Shown here one piece after another: positions 19,484 through 27,831 of a DNA stretch of 64,000 bases (positions are counted from its first letter, which is position 1; the number at the start of each line of letters is the position of its first letter). The position numbers and the translations under genes are program-made. Below the pieces are notes generated by a model. It saw only the letters and a list, made by a program, of their open reading frames with translations. It searched no databases and was not told the DNA's origin. Source of the stretch: Bog-950 sp046329535 (lineage in GTDB: Bacteria; Bacteroidota; Bacteroidia; Chitinophagales; LD1); contig JAXLUN010000005.1 in NCBI GenBank assembly GCA_046329535.1, positions 62,001 through 126,000 of the forward strand. Reading direction: 5' to 3'.

Positions 19484-19524
19484 TGGCAATTGATTGTTTG
19501 CAGAAAAAAAACACCTTTGCTCCA

Positions 19525-21219
19525 ATGAATACCAATAAGAAGGGAGTGCGGATTATTGCCGAAACCTGTATGCGCAAAGGGATTCGCAAAGTAGTTTTCT
19601 CTCCAGGTTCCCGTTCAGCACCTCTGGTCATTGCATTTTCTCAAATTAAGGAGGTAGAGTGTATCGTTATACCCGATGAACGTTCTGCAGGTTATTTCGC
19701 ACTGGGCATGGCTCAACAGTTAGGTGAAACGGTTGTTGTTGTGTGCACCTCCGGTACAGCTGTATTAAATCTTGCACCAGCTGTTTGCGAAGCTTTTTAT
19801 CAACAGGTTCCTCTTTTAATTTTGACTGCTGACAGACCTCAAGAAGCTGTTGAGAAAGGAGAGAATCAGGCTATTATTCAGGATAATATTTTCGGGCATT
19901 TTGCATTAAGCCTTTCGGTGAATGGAGATGCTGAAGGAAAGAAAGAGTTAATTGGGATTTCCAAAGATGTTTGTCTGGCCATTAATAATACACGAAGCTC
20001 GTCTCCAATTGTTGGGCATATAAACGTACGTATGGCGGAACCTCTATACCAAACAACAAGTGCTTCGTTCGATAGAGATTTAGTGTATGATTCCTCTTTG
20101 AAAGAGAACTTTTCAATTAAACAGACTCATAAGAAACATATAACTAGGCAGATTCAAAACAATAAGACTGTAATGCTGGTTGTAGGTCTTAAACCGTACA
20201 ATTCTGACTTTAACAAACGCTTGAATCTATTAAGTAAACGAAACGATATTATTATTCTCGCAGAGAACATTTCCAATGTAAGATTGTCGAAAGTTGTCAG
20301 AAACACAGATGCTTGTATTTCACTAATGAATGAGGAGGATTCTTTTCAGCCGGATTTGGTAGTTACACTAGGTGGTGCCATTGTATCTAAAAAATTAAAA
20401 CAGTTTTTGAATGGTAAACCGAAACTGCATTGGGATATACCTTCAAAACTTAGTTTCGGCAAAACGAGAGCAATGTTTGGCTCCATGTATGAAGAGATGT
20501 TTCCGGTAAATGAGATTGAGTTTTTAGATGCGATTCTGAATGCCCCTGAGAAACCTTCGTCATTCCGTAAAAACTGGTTGGACTTAAGCCAAAAAGCAGA
20601 ACTTTTAACTGCCAATTTCCTTAAGAAAGCCCGGTTCAGTGATTTGAAGGCATTTCAAATAATCACATCAAATTTTCCGGATAAAGCCAATATTCAATTA
20701 GGTAATTCTACTCCGGTTCGTTATACAAACCTTTTACCTTACAATACACGAAACTCATTCAACGCCAATAGAGGTACTAGTGGTATCGATGGATGCTTGA
20801 GCACTGCTGCAGGAGCTGCTCATGTAAATCGTAATAAGACGGTTTGTATAACAGGTGATGTGAGTTTCTTTTACGATTCGAATGCCCTTTGGAATAACTA
20901 CCTTTCTCCTGATTTTCGAATCATTATACTCAATAATTCAGGTGGTAACATATTTCGCCTGATTGACGGGCCGGGAAAAGTAAAAGACTTTGAAATATTT
21001 TTTGAAACGGCACACAATCTTAATGCTAAACATCTGGCTGGTATGTATGACCTGCCTTATTATTTTTGTGACAGTACTAATAAACTGGAAAGTATTTTGC
21101 AAAAGTTCTATCAACCACAAAAGGGCAGGGCAGCAATACTTGAAATAAAAACCAATAATGAGATTAGCGCAGCTACATACAAAGCTTATTTCGAATTTTT
21201 AAAACAGCATAAATCATAA
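19525..21219 (+). CDS. menD: SEPHCHC synthase (menaquinone biosynthesis)
   Basis: A thiamine-diphosphate enzyme that joins isochorismate and 2-oxoglutarate to give 2-succinyl-5-enolpyruvyl-6-hydroxy-3-cyclohexene-1-carboxylate. Visible are the N-terminal FSPGSRSAPLVIAF, IPDERSAGYFALGMAQ (the ThDP-activating Glu region), and the C-terminal cofactor site TGDVSFFYDSNALWNN...ILNNSGGNIFRLIDG. The chosen ATG at 19525 gives 564 residues and aligns with family N-termini, which begin ~25 residues before SPGSR. An ATG at 19483, which overlaps the menF stop, would add 14 residues. menB follows 7 bp after the stop. Confidence 0.93.
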   Translation: MNTNKKGVRIIAETCMRKGIRKVVFSPGSRSAPLVIAFSQIKEVECIVIPDERSAGYFALGMAQQLGETVVVVCTSGTAVLNLAPAVCEAFYQQVPLLILTADRPQEAVEKGENQAIIQDNIFGHFALSLSVNGDAEGKKELIGISKDVCLAINNTRSSSPIVGHINVRMAEPLYQTTSASFDRDLVYDSSLKENFSIKQTHKKHITRQIQNNKTVMLVVGLKPYNSDFNKRLNLLSKRNDIIILAENISNVRLSKVVRNTDACISLMNEEDSFQPDLVVTLGGAIVSKKLKQFLNGKPKLHWDIPSKLSFGKTRAMFGSMYEEMFPVNEIEFLDAILNAPEKPSSFRKNWLDLSQKAELLTANFLKKARFSDLKAFQIITSNFPDKANIQLGNSTPVRYTNLLPYNTRNSFNANRGTSGIDGCLSTAAGAAHVNRNKTVCITGDVSFFYDSNALWNNYLSPDFRIIILNNSGGNIFRLIDGPGKVKDFEIFFETAHNLNAKHLAGMYDLPYYFCDSTNKLESILQKFYQPQKGRAAILEIKTNNEISAATYKAYFEFLKQHKS

Positions 21220-21226
21220 TTCAAAA

Positions 21227-22048
21227 ATGAAAAAGAGAAATTGGAAAACCATTAAGGAATACGAGGAAATAAAATTTGATTTTTTTGAAGGTATTGCTAA
21301 AATATCCATTAACCGTCCCAGATATCGTAATGCTTTCACTCCGCTTACGGTTAAAGAAATGATTGATGCGATGAATATCTGTCGGGACAGTCAGGAAATT
21401 GAAATTATTGTTCTGACAGGTGAAGGGGACAAGGCGTTTTGTAGCGGGGGCGACCAGAATGTACGCGGCCATGGAGGATATATAGGCAAGGACACTGTTC
21501 CAAGGTTAAATGTTCTTGATCTTCAAAAGCAGATACGTTCCATCCCTAAATGTGTTATTGCCATGGTTAATGGGTTTGCTATTGGCGGAGGGCATGTGCT
21601 ACATGTTGTTTGTGACCTCTCTATTGCCAGCGAAAATGCCATTTTTGGACAAACTGGTCCTAAAGTAGGCAGTTTTGATGGAGGTTTTGGGGCTAGTTAT
21701 CTGGCTCGATGTGTAGGTCAGAAAAAAGCAAGAGAAATCTGGTTCTTATGTGATCAATATAATGCTCAGGACGCTTTGGATATGGGATTGGTAAACAAGG
21801 TAGTTCCTCTGGAAATGCTGGAAGATGTTACTGTAGAGTGGTGCAAGAAAGTTCAGGAAAAATCTCCTCTTTCCATTCGAATGCTTAAATCTTCCTTTAA
21901 TGCAGAACTGGACGGTCAGGCAGGTATACAGGAATTGGCCGGTAATGCTACTTTACTTTATTATCTAAGCGATGAGGCTAAAGAGGGGAAAAATGCATTT
22001 ATTGAGAAAAGGAAGCCGGATTGGAGTAAATTCCCTAAATTTCCGTAG
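21227..22048 (+). CDS. menB: 1,4-dihydroxy-2-naphthoyl-CoA synthase (menaquinone biosynthesis)
   Basis: A 273-residue crotonase-fold enzyme that closes the second ring from o-succinylbenzoyl-CoA. Signature segments are FCSGGDQNVRGHGGY, NGFAIGGGHVLHVVCDL, TGPKVGSFDGGFGASYLAR and the C-terminal KRKPDWSKFP. Residues 142-144 are Gln-Thr-Gly; in MenB this Gly position marks the bicarbonate-dependent type I enzymes, while type II enzymes carry Asp. It is the last gene of menF-menD-menB, and a hairpin with a T-run follows the stop. menH, menC and menE, normally needed between menD and menB in the pathway, are not in the cluster. Confidence 0.95.
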   Translation: MKKRNWKTIKEYEEIKFDFFEGIAKISINRPRYRNAFTPLTVKEMIDAMNICRDSQEIEIIVLTGEGDKAFCSGGDQNVRGHGGYIGKDTVPRLNVLDLQKQIRSIPKCVIAMVNGFAIGGGHVLHVVCDLSIASENAIFGQTGPKVGSFDGGFGASYLARCVGQKKAREIWFLCDQYNAQDALDMGLVNKVVPLEMLEDVTVEWCKKVQEKSPLSIRMLKSSFNAELDGQAGIQELAGNATLLYYLSDEAKEGKNAFIEKRKPDWSKFPKFP

Positions 22049-22064
22049 TCTTAAAAAGGCTCGA

Positions 22065-22096
22065 AACCAGAGGTAAAAAATAACCTTTGGTTTTTT
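22065..22096 (+). terminator. Terminator after menB
   Basis: Arms AACCAGAGGT (22065-22074) and ACCTTTGGTT (22083-22092) pair with one mismatch around an eight-base A-rich loop. A run of T follows at once. The right arm also contains the -33-like TTTG of the next promoter. Confidence 0.75.
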
Positions 22097-22116
22097 GGAA
22101 TGTGTGGTTATATTTG
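22086..22116 (+). promoter_or_regulatory. Promoter of rplU-rpmA
   Basis: TTTG at 22086-22089 and TATATTTG at 22109-22116 match the Bacteroidota -33 (TTTG) and -7 (TAnnTTTG) elements with a 19-bp spacer. The L21 start codon is 22 bp downstream. The -33 element lies inside the menB terminator hairpin. Confidence 0.7.
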
Positions 22117-22137
22117 CGCTCCCAAATTTTTTATATC

Positions 22138-22446
22138 ATGTACGCAATAGTTGAAATTCAAGGACAACAGTTTAAGGCAGAAGCCGGTAAGAAATTATAC
22201 GTTCACCGCTTAGAAGGTAACGAAGGCGATTCTGTTTCTTTCGATAAAGTTCTTTTAACCGATGATAACGGAACAGTGAAAGTAGGAGCGCCTACTGTAA
22301 GCGGAGTAAAGGTAAATGCAAAAATCCTAGCCCATTTGAAAGATGATAAGGTAATGATTTACAAAAAGAAGAGAAGAAAGACCTATGAGAAAACCATTGG
22401 TCACAGACAATCTCTAACTCAAATTGCTATTGAGAGCATAGCTTAA
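22138..22446 (+). CDS. rplU: 50S ribosomal protein L21
   Basis: The protein of 102 residues begins MYAIVEIQGQQFKAEAGKK and contains VLLTDDNGTVKVGAP and KKKRRKTYEKTIGHRQ, the 23S rRNA-binding hallmarks of bL21. The ATG at 22138 is right for the family; an upstream extension of the frame lies within the promoter. It forms an operon with rpmA, 35 bp downstream, as in most bacteria. Confidence 0.97.
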   Translation: MYAIVEIQGQQFKAEAGKKLYVHRLEGNEGDSVSFDKVLLTDDNGTVKVGAPTVSGVKVNAKILAHLKDDKVMIYKKKRRKTYEKTIGHRQSLTQIAIESIA

Positions 22447-22481
22447 GTAAGAAATTTTAAAACTATAAAAATCTATAGGTC

Positions 22482-22739
22482 ATGGCACATAAGAAAGGCG
22501 AAGGTAAAGTAAAGAACGGACGCGACTCGCACAGTAAGAGACTTGGAATCAAAATTTTTGGTGGTGATACTGCAGCCCCTGGCAATATTATTGTTCGTCA
22601 GCGTGGCACTAATTATCACCCAGGTAAGGGTGTGATGATTGGTAAAGATCATACAATTTTTGCCTCTACAGAGGGTACTGTTAAGTTTACAAAAGGCAAG
22701 AACGATAGACAGTTCGTTCATGTTCTAGCTGAAGCATAA
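22482..22739 (+). CDS. rpmA: 50S ribosomal protein L27
   Basis: An 85-residue protein starting MAHKKGEGKVKNGRDSHSKR with GGDTAAPGNIIVRQRGTNYH, the standard bL27 sequence whose N-terminus reaches the peptidyl-transferase centre. There is no N-terminal pre-sequence of the kind cleaved in Firmicutes. It follows rplU in one operon and ends before a strong terminator. Confidence 0.97.
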   Translation: MAHKKGEGKVKNGRDSHSKRLGIKIFGGDTAAPGNIIVRQRGTNYHPGKGVMIGKDHTIFASTEGTVKFTKGKNDRQFVHVLAEA

Positions 22740-22759
22740 TATTCGATAAGTTATTATCC

Positions 22760-22791
22760 AAAAGCGCAGCATTTTATGCTGCGCTTTTTTT
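22760..22791 (+). terminator. Strong terminator after rpmA
   Basis: A perfect 12-bp stem, AAAGCGCAGCAT (22761-22772) with its complement at 22776-22787, has a three-base loop and is followed by a T-run. Because an A-run precedes it, it could also act on the other strand. Confidence 0.92.
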
Positions 22792-22887
22792 ATGACCAAA
22801 ATCACCGGTTTTCTAGCAGTTAAAGAACGTAAAGCAAAATATCTACCGGTGCTTATTCGTTATTTTCGTGTAACCTATTTTAGACCT

Positions 22888-23601
22888 ATGAAGACTAAGC
22901 TCCCGTTTTTTAGAGGTAGTATGCTTGTAATCACACTAGGTGTTAGCTTGGTGTTGTTGCTTTCAGCAGGAGGTTCGGTTCCTGTTCCACAAAAGCACTT
23001 TAGCGCGAATGTCCCCGGACAAGACATATATCAGCAATTGCACCTAAGTGAATTGGGACTAAACAAGCAGGCATTTGATTTGGCTATTAAAGGGCTGGAA
23101 AAGTTAAAGACAAATGGTGTAGTTACGAGGGATATCATATCAATCTGTGATTTTACACAGTCATCAAACAATAAGCGCCTCTATATTATTGATATGGATA
23201 GTCGTAAGTTGTTGATTAATTCACTGGTAGCTCATGGTAAAAATACCGGTGATGAGTTTGCTCGATATTTCAGTAACGACCCATCTTCTTACAAAAGCAG
23301 TCTGGGTTTTTATACTACCAAGCAGACTTACGTTGGTGAACATGGATTAAGTTTGAAACTTAGCGGGAGAGAGCCCGGGTTTAACGATAAGGCTGAAGAA
23401 CGCTCTATTGTGCTTCACGGGGCAGATTATGTTTGTGATAACTTCATTTGCACAGCAGGCCGGTTAGGCCGAAGTTTCGGTTGCCCGTCTGTTCCCGTTG
23501 AGTTGAGAGATAAGATAATCAATACTATTAAAGACGGTACTTGTTTATTTATCTTCTATCCCGATAAGAAATATCTGGCATCATCGGAATTATTGAATTA
23601 A
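22888..23601 (+). CDS. Secreted L,D-transpeptidase-like catalytic protein (YkuD_2 family)
   Basis: A 237-residue protein from the ATG at 22888, which places a signal/anchor (residues ~10-32) correctly; a longer version of the frame begins at 22792 inside the terminator. The catalytic region has ICDFTQSSNNKRLYIID, VAHGKNTG, SSLGFYTT, VLHGADYV (His177) and GRLGRSFGCPSVP (Cys199). This is the YkuD_2 branch, whose Cys-His site is expected to make or edit 3-3 peptidoglycan cross-links. It converges with a second, different L,D-transpeptidase gene: its stop codon abuts that gene's stop with no bases between. Confidence 0.85.
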   Translation: MKTKLPFFRGSMLVITLGVSLVLLLSAGGSVPVPQKHFSANVPGQDIYQQLHLSELGLNKQAFDLAIKGLEKLKTNGVVTRDIISICDFTQSSNNKRLYIIDMDSRKLLINSLVAHGKNTGDEFARYFSNDPSSYKSSLGFYTTKQTYVGEHGLSLKLSGREPGFNDKAEERSIVLHGADYVCDNFICTAGRLGRSFGCPSVPVELRDKIINTIKDGTCLFIFYPDKKYLASSELLN

Positions 23602-25239
23602 TCAATGTTTATTGCCTTTCACGATGCTTTTTTCTTCCAATTCGTAAATGTCTTTATAGAATTTCAGATTGTTGTTTTCATCCACATCGGCAGTCATATA
23701 CAGCAGCAGAACAGGAAACTTCTTCTTTAGTTTAAACTCGGATGGTTTCTGGTCTCTCATACAGGAATCTAATTTTGCTACTACCGCAGAATCTAGTCCG
23801 GTTTCTAGAATGAAATGCGCTAATTGCATTGGCTTCTCAACTCTAACGCAACCATGACTCATGAAGCGGTTTTTATTGGCAAACAAGTTTCTGTTATTAG
23901 TATCGTGAAGGTATATGCTAAAAGGTGAATTGAGGTCAAATTTTAATACCCCTAATGCATTATCACAGCCGGTGGATTGCCGAATGATATACGGGAAATA
24001 CTTCTGAGAAAACTTACCCCATGGAAGTGTTGCCGGGTCGAACTCTTTACCTTTATTATTGATTACTTGTAGGTTATTTTGCTCTAAATAGCCGATGTTT
24101 TTTCTTATTTTGGGAAGCATTTCCTTTACAGCAATACTGAAAGGAACTGTCCAGTAAGGATAAGTAATTACTTTGGTGATATAGGCCGTAAATGAGGGTG
24201 TTTGGTTTTCTGTTTTACCCACTATTACACGCATGCTTAAATCTTTGGTGCTATCACGATTCACAATTTGCAGCCTTGCAGCTGGTATGTTTACCAAAAT
24301 AAATTCTGGTTCTTTTAGACGGCCTGTCCAGCGCCAGTAGTTTAAGCTTTGCTTTATCTGGGCCAATCTCAATTTCAAGGAGAACGAAAGGGCTTCTTTG
24401 GTTTTTTTATCTAGGGTGCCCGATGTATCAAGACCCATCATTTGCTGGAATAACTTCAAGCTGGATGTGAATTCTCGTAGTGTTATAGAATCGGGATTTT
24501 TTTCTTCGGGCAATAAATTATAGGCCTGCAATTTATACATTGCTACTCCCTTGCTTTCTTCTTTGAGGCCGACTGACATCGTATCTATCATTGGAGTTCT
24601 CCGGACGAAGCTACTCATGCGGTTTAATTCGCGTTTCAAGGCGGTATATTGCGATGTTTTCGGCTCTAGGCTGTCCAGTGTTTGCCGCCAGTTTTTATGT
24701 ATCAATAATTCATTAAACACTCTCAGAATTCGAGCAGAATCAATATCATAATCCACTCCATTGAAACTTATCTGACTTATCTCTTTGCCATATGCAATAT
24801 GAAAGAGAAAGGAAATAGCTGCATCTGTAAAAATTACCTCATTCTCTGATTCCCAAACACTGGGTTCAAAGTCATTTGATTTGGATATTGAATCATATTG
24901 TTCGAGATAGTCGTCATGGTAATCTCTTCTATCCAACCCCAAACTATCTGCCTGGTTCAGCATATCTCGTAGCATTTCACGGTAGTTGGTATGTTGAGGG
25001 GTAACATCTGTCCATGTTTGCTGATAGCCAAAAATGCCGTAGTATTTTTTTAGCAACTCTGCGCTGGTAATAGTTTCATCTGTATTATTTACCTGTATTG
25101 GTTTGTTTCGATTAAGTAAATCGTTTATTTTTTCTCTGGTTCCTGAGAAAATCGTTTTTTTAAATGCAAAAAGCAATGCTGCAATTGTAAATACGATGAT
25201 GATCGCCAAACTAATTTTACCGGTAAATGGCTTGAGCAT
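23602..25239 (-). CDS. L,D-transpeptidase with peptidoglycan-binding region (YcbB/LdtD-like)
   Basis: A 545-residue protein with one N-terminal membrane span (residues ~8-27), so periplasmic and anchored. Residues ~60-230 resemble the scaffold domain of YcbB-type enzymes. Residues ~245-300 hold a peptidoglycan-binding-like motif (LKLFQQMMGLDTSGTLDKKT). The YkuD catalytic domain follows, with VNIPAARLQI, YPYWTVPFSIA, SIYLHDTNNRNLF and MSHGCVRVEK (His462, Cys464). It forms 3-3 cross-links between stem peptides and may act under cell-wall stress. It lies downstream of rplS, but a terminator separates them. Confidence 0.9.
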   Translation of the reverse strand: MLKPFTGKISLAIIIVFTIAALLFAFKKTIFSGTREKINDLLNRNKPIQVNNTDETITSAELLKKYYGIFGYQQTWTDVTPQHTNYREMLRDMLNQADSLGLDRRDYHDDYLEQYDSISKSNDFEPSVWESENEVIFTDAAISFLFHIAYGKEISQISFNGVDYDIDSARILRVFNELLIHKNWRQTLDSLEPKTSQYTALKRELNRMSSFVRRTPMIDTMSVGLKEESKGVAMYKLQAYNLLPEEKNPDSITLREFTSSLKLFQQMMGLDTSGTLDKKTKEALSFSLKLRLAQIKQSLNYWRWTGRLKEPEFILVNIPAARLQIVNRDSTKDLSMRVIVGKTENQTPSFTAYITKVITYPYWTVPFSIAVKEMLPKIRKNIGYLEQNNLQVINNKGKEFDPATLPWGKFSQKYFPYIIRQSTGCDNALGVLKFDLNSPFSIYLHDTNNRNLFANKNRFMSHGCVRVEKPMQLAHFILETGLDSAVVAKLDSCMRDQKPSEFKLKKKFPVLLLYMTADVDENNNLKFYKDIYELEEKSIVKGNKH

Positions 25240-25282
25240 ATAATTGGAATTCAGAACTTTTCTTGAAATCTAACTTAATATC

Positions 25283-25312
25283 ATAAAAAAACCCCGCTCT
25301 AAAGCAGGGTTT
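25283..25312 (-). terminator. Terminator after rplS (rpsP operon)
   Basis: On the minus strand, AAACCCTGCT (25303-25312) and AGCGGGGTTT (25289-25298) pair with one G-T wobble around a TTAG loop and run into seven T. It ends the rpsP-rimM-trmD-rplS transcript before the L,D-transpeptidase gene. Confidence 0.9.
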
Positions 25313-25334
25313 CTTTATAAACTTGTAACCTGAG

Positions 25335-25709
25335 TTATTCAGCTGCAACTGTATCCGCCATTCTCTTTTCCTGAATACGAGATGCTTTTCCGCTTCTCTT
25401 ACGTTGGTAAAACAGTTTAGCTCTACGAACACGGCCTACTTTATTGACAATAATTTCATCTACAAAAGGTGATGAAAGTGGGAATACTCTCTCTACCCCT
25501 ACTCCGTTACTCATTTTGCGCACAGTAAACATTTTAGTAGTTCCTTCGCCACGAACCTGGATTACATCACCACGGAATTCCTGAATACGTTCTTTGTTAC
25601 CCTCTGTAATTTTATAAGATACAGTAATGTTATCACCAGGGCCGAAGCTTGGGTGTTGTTTAGCCTCTGCGAAAAGTGCGTCTGCAACTGCTTTTAATTT
25701 TGCGTTCAT
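25335..25709 (-). CDS. rplS: 50S ribosomal protein L19
   Basis: A 124-residue bL19. Family features are FGPGDNITVSYKITEGNKER, FRGDVIQVRGEG, TFTVRKMSNGVGVERVFPL-type text (here MFTVRKMSNGVGVERVF) and VGRVRRAKLFYQRKRSGKASRI (read as two parts). The protein contacts 16S rRNA at the subunit interface. Last gene of the leftward rpsP-rimM-trmD-rplS set, with a 77-bp gap to trmD. Confidence 0.97.
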   Translation of the reverse strand: MNAKLKAVADALFAEAKQHPSFGPGDNITVSYKITEGNKERIQEFRGDVIQVRGEGTTKMFTVRKMSNGVGVERVFPLSSPFVDEIIVNKVGRVRRAKLFYQRKRSGKASRIQEKRMADTVAAE

Positions 25710-25786
25710 ATTTTTAGTCTTTAATAATTTTTTCTAAGGGCAGGCAAAAATAGAAATGTTTGTGAAATAATAAAGCTCGTGTTCAA

Positions 25787-26470
25787 CTATTCTTCTTTCA
25801 GCAGATCGGGGCGCCTTTCTTTGGTCCTCTTCAAGGCATTTTCGTGCCTCCACTCCTGTATTTTTTTTTCATGACCGGATAGTAATACATCAGGTACAAC
25901 CAGATTTTTGAAGTTTTCGGGTCGAGTGTATACAGGCGGGGAAAGAAGTCCGTCTTGAAAGGAGTCAAAAAGGGCGGAGGTTTCATCACTTAGTACACCT
26001 GGAATTAACCTTCCAATGGCATCTACAAATATGGCAGCAGCCAGTTCGCCCCCGCTCAAAACATAATCGCCAATAGAAATTTCTTTGGTAATGTATAATT
26101 CGCGTATGCGCTCATCAATGCCTTTGTAATGTCCGCATAGAATGATGAAATTCTGTTTCAGTGAAAGTGTATTCATCATTTTCTGATTCATTGTTTCGCC
26201 ATCGGGGGTCATGTATATGATTTCATCGTAAGTTCTTTCTTTCTGTAAATGTTCTATACAATTCGAGATAGGTTCACACATCATGACCATGCCGGCACCA
26301 CCTCCGTATTGATAATCATCTACCTGTTTTTGTTTGCTGTTAGAATAATCACGAAGGTTAATCACATTCACTTCAAGTAATCCTTTCTGACGGGCACGTT
26401 TAAGGATAGAATGACTGAAAGGGCTTTGCAGTAAATCGGGCACTACACTTATTATGTCAATACGCACCAT
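25787..26470 (-). CDS. trmD: tRNA (guanine37-N1)-methyltransferase
   Basis: A 227-residue SPOUT-fold enzyme that methylates G37 of tRNAs reading CNN codons, preventing frameshifting. Typical parts are MVRIDIISVVPDLL, DDYQYGGGAGMVM, ILCGHYKGIDERI, EISIGDYVLSGGELAA (the knotted SAM site) and VYTRPENFKNLVVPDVLLSG, where most TrmDs have YTRP-x-x-F. It begins 8 bp after rimM in the ribosomal operon. Confidence 0.96.
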   Translation of the reverse strand: MVRIDIISVVPDLLQSPFSHSILKRARQKGLLEVNVINLRDYSNSKQKQVDDYQYGGGAGMVMMCEPISNCIEHLQKERTYDEIIYMTPDGETMNQKMMNTLSLKQNFIILCGHYKGIDERIRELYITKEISIGDYVLSGGELAAAIFVDAIGRLIPGVLSDETSALFDSFQDGLLSPPVYTRPENFKNLVVPDVLLSGHEKKIQEWRHENALKRTKERRPDLLKEE

Positions 26471-26478
26471 ATCATTTA

Positions 26479-26997
26479 TTAAACGTCCAGCAAGCCATCA
26501 GGCAGGCTAAACAGGATTTGTTTTTTTTGCTTGTTTACATTGATAATAAATTCCTCTACAAAAGGTACATATGTCTCTTTGGTTTCCGATTTTATTAAGC
26601 AAAGAATCTGCCCAGGGTTTTCTATCATTTCGACAATAATCCCCATTTCTCCAGCTATTTCATCTACAGCTGCATAGCCCAAAATGTCATCATATTCACC
26701 GGCATCTTTTTTAAAGAGAACAGTAACATCTTTAGGGGATAGAAACAATTCTCTTCCGCTATAAAGTCTTGCTTTTTCAGGGGTAGTAATTTCCTCAAAC
26801 CAAATAAATCCCTGATTAAACTCTAACCACTCAATTTCTTTAATAAACCAGGGAAGTGCGCTTCCCTTATCATCTATGAAAAAATGGTTAGGAAGTTTTT
26901 TGGTAGACTTTAACTCGCGATGTAGCAAAAAGCGAAAAGCCCCACCTATTCCGTGGGGCTTTCCAAGTTTACCGACTGAAATATTCTGTTCAGCCAT
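26479..26997 (-). CDS. rimM: Ribosome maturation factor RimM
   Basis: A 172-residue protein that helps mature the 30S head. It opens ISVGKLGKPHGIGGAFRF, the RimM N-terminal barrel signature, and its second half has the PRC-barrel end (YVPFVEEFIINVNKQKKQI, LPDGLLDV). Position between rpsP and trmD, with gaps of 7 and 8 bp, is the conserved order. Confidence 0.93.
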   Translation of the reverse strand: MAEQNISVGKLGKPHGIGGAFRFLLHRELKSTKKLPNHFFIDDKGSALPWFIKEIEWLEFNQGFIWFEEITTPEKARLYSGRELFLSPKDVTVLFKKDAGEYDDILGYAAVDEIAGEMGIIVEMIENPGQILCLIKSETKETYVPFVEEFIINVNKQKKQILFSLPDGLLDV

Positions 26998-27004
26998 GGT
27001 ATTA

Positions 27005-27547
27005 TTAATTTTCAGCTGGCGCTTCAGAAGTTTCTACGTCTGCTTCGGTATTTTCAGCTGGTGCTTCTTCTTTAGCAGCTTCCTGAGCTGCAGCCAAGGC
27101 AGCCTGACGTTTGGCCTCACGGTCAGCGGCTTTTTTCTGCTCTTGCTCTAATAATTTGGCGCTAATCTCAGCCTTGTCTTTATGGTGTTTCTTCTGGTGA
27201 TCTAGCACTTTATTTTTGTGCTCATCTACCCACTGCGCAAATTTTTGTTCGGCAACTTCTAAAGTGAAAGAGCCTTTAGCTACACCGCGAAGAAGGTGTT
27301 TCTTGTAAAGGATGCCTTTGTATTTGAAAATTGCATTTACAGTATCGGTAGCCTCTGCACCTTTCACTAACCAGTCAACAGCTCTGTCAATATCCACGTG
27401 GATAGTTGCCGGTTTAGTAAGTGGGTTATAATCACCTATTCTTTCGATGTATTTACCATCGCGTGGTGAGCGGCTGTCGGCTGCTACAATGTGATAAAAA
27501 GGACGTTTGCCTCTTCCGTGTCTCTGAAGTCTGATTTTTACTGCCAT
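27005..27547 (-). CDS. rpsP: 30S ribosomal protein S16 with C-terminal extension
   Basis: The first ~80 residues are standard bS16 (MAVKIRLQRHGRGKRPFYHI, SPRDGKYIERIGDYNP, DWLVKGAEATDTV). The remaining ~100 form a Lys- then Ala/Glu-rich tail (KEEAPAENTEADVETSEAP), making the protein 180 residues instead of the usual ~80-90. Long S16 tails are common in Bacteroidota. First gene of rpsP-rimM-trmD-rplS. Confidence 0.96.
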   Translation of the reverse strand: MAVKIRLQRHGRGKRPFYHIVAADSRSPRDGKYIERIGDYNPLTKPATIHVDIDRAVDWLVKGAEATDTVNAIFKYKGILYKKHLLRGVAKGSFTLEVAEQKFAQWVDEHKNKVLDHQKKHHKDKAEISAKLLEQEQKKAADREAKRQAALAAAQEAAKEEAPAENTEADVETSEAPAEN

Positions 27548-27607
27548 TTCTAAAATTAATTTTAGGGTTGGATAATTAAATAATATTCCTCTTTTTTAAA
27601 AGGGACG

Positions 27608-27638
27608 CAAATATGCACGTTTTATCCTTTTTTCCAAA
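27608..27638 (-). promoter_or_regulatory. Probable promoter of the rpsP operon
   Basis: On the minus strand TTTG (27635-27638) is followed after 19 bp by CATATTTG (27608-27615), one base from TAnnTTTG. The rpsP start codon lies about 60 bp further on. Confidence 0.5.
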
Positions 27639-27831
27639 CAATATAGTCTAAGTAATTTTAGTTGAGCGGAAATTAAAGTCTATCCTACGCTTGATTATGA
27701 GCTTATCAGACGCTGTCTTAAAATTTACATTTCCTTTGTTTTTACCGAAATTTCTTAAGCTTAAAAGCTACATAATGTTTCAGTTTTCTATATTGGCATT
27801 GTAATTCAATATCACACCAAAACAGAGAGTT

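Noticed and set aside
22792..22887. Longer N-terminus for the YkuD_2 protein
   Set aside because: It starts inside the rpmA terminator and would place 32 basic residues before the signal sequence.
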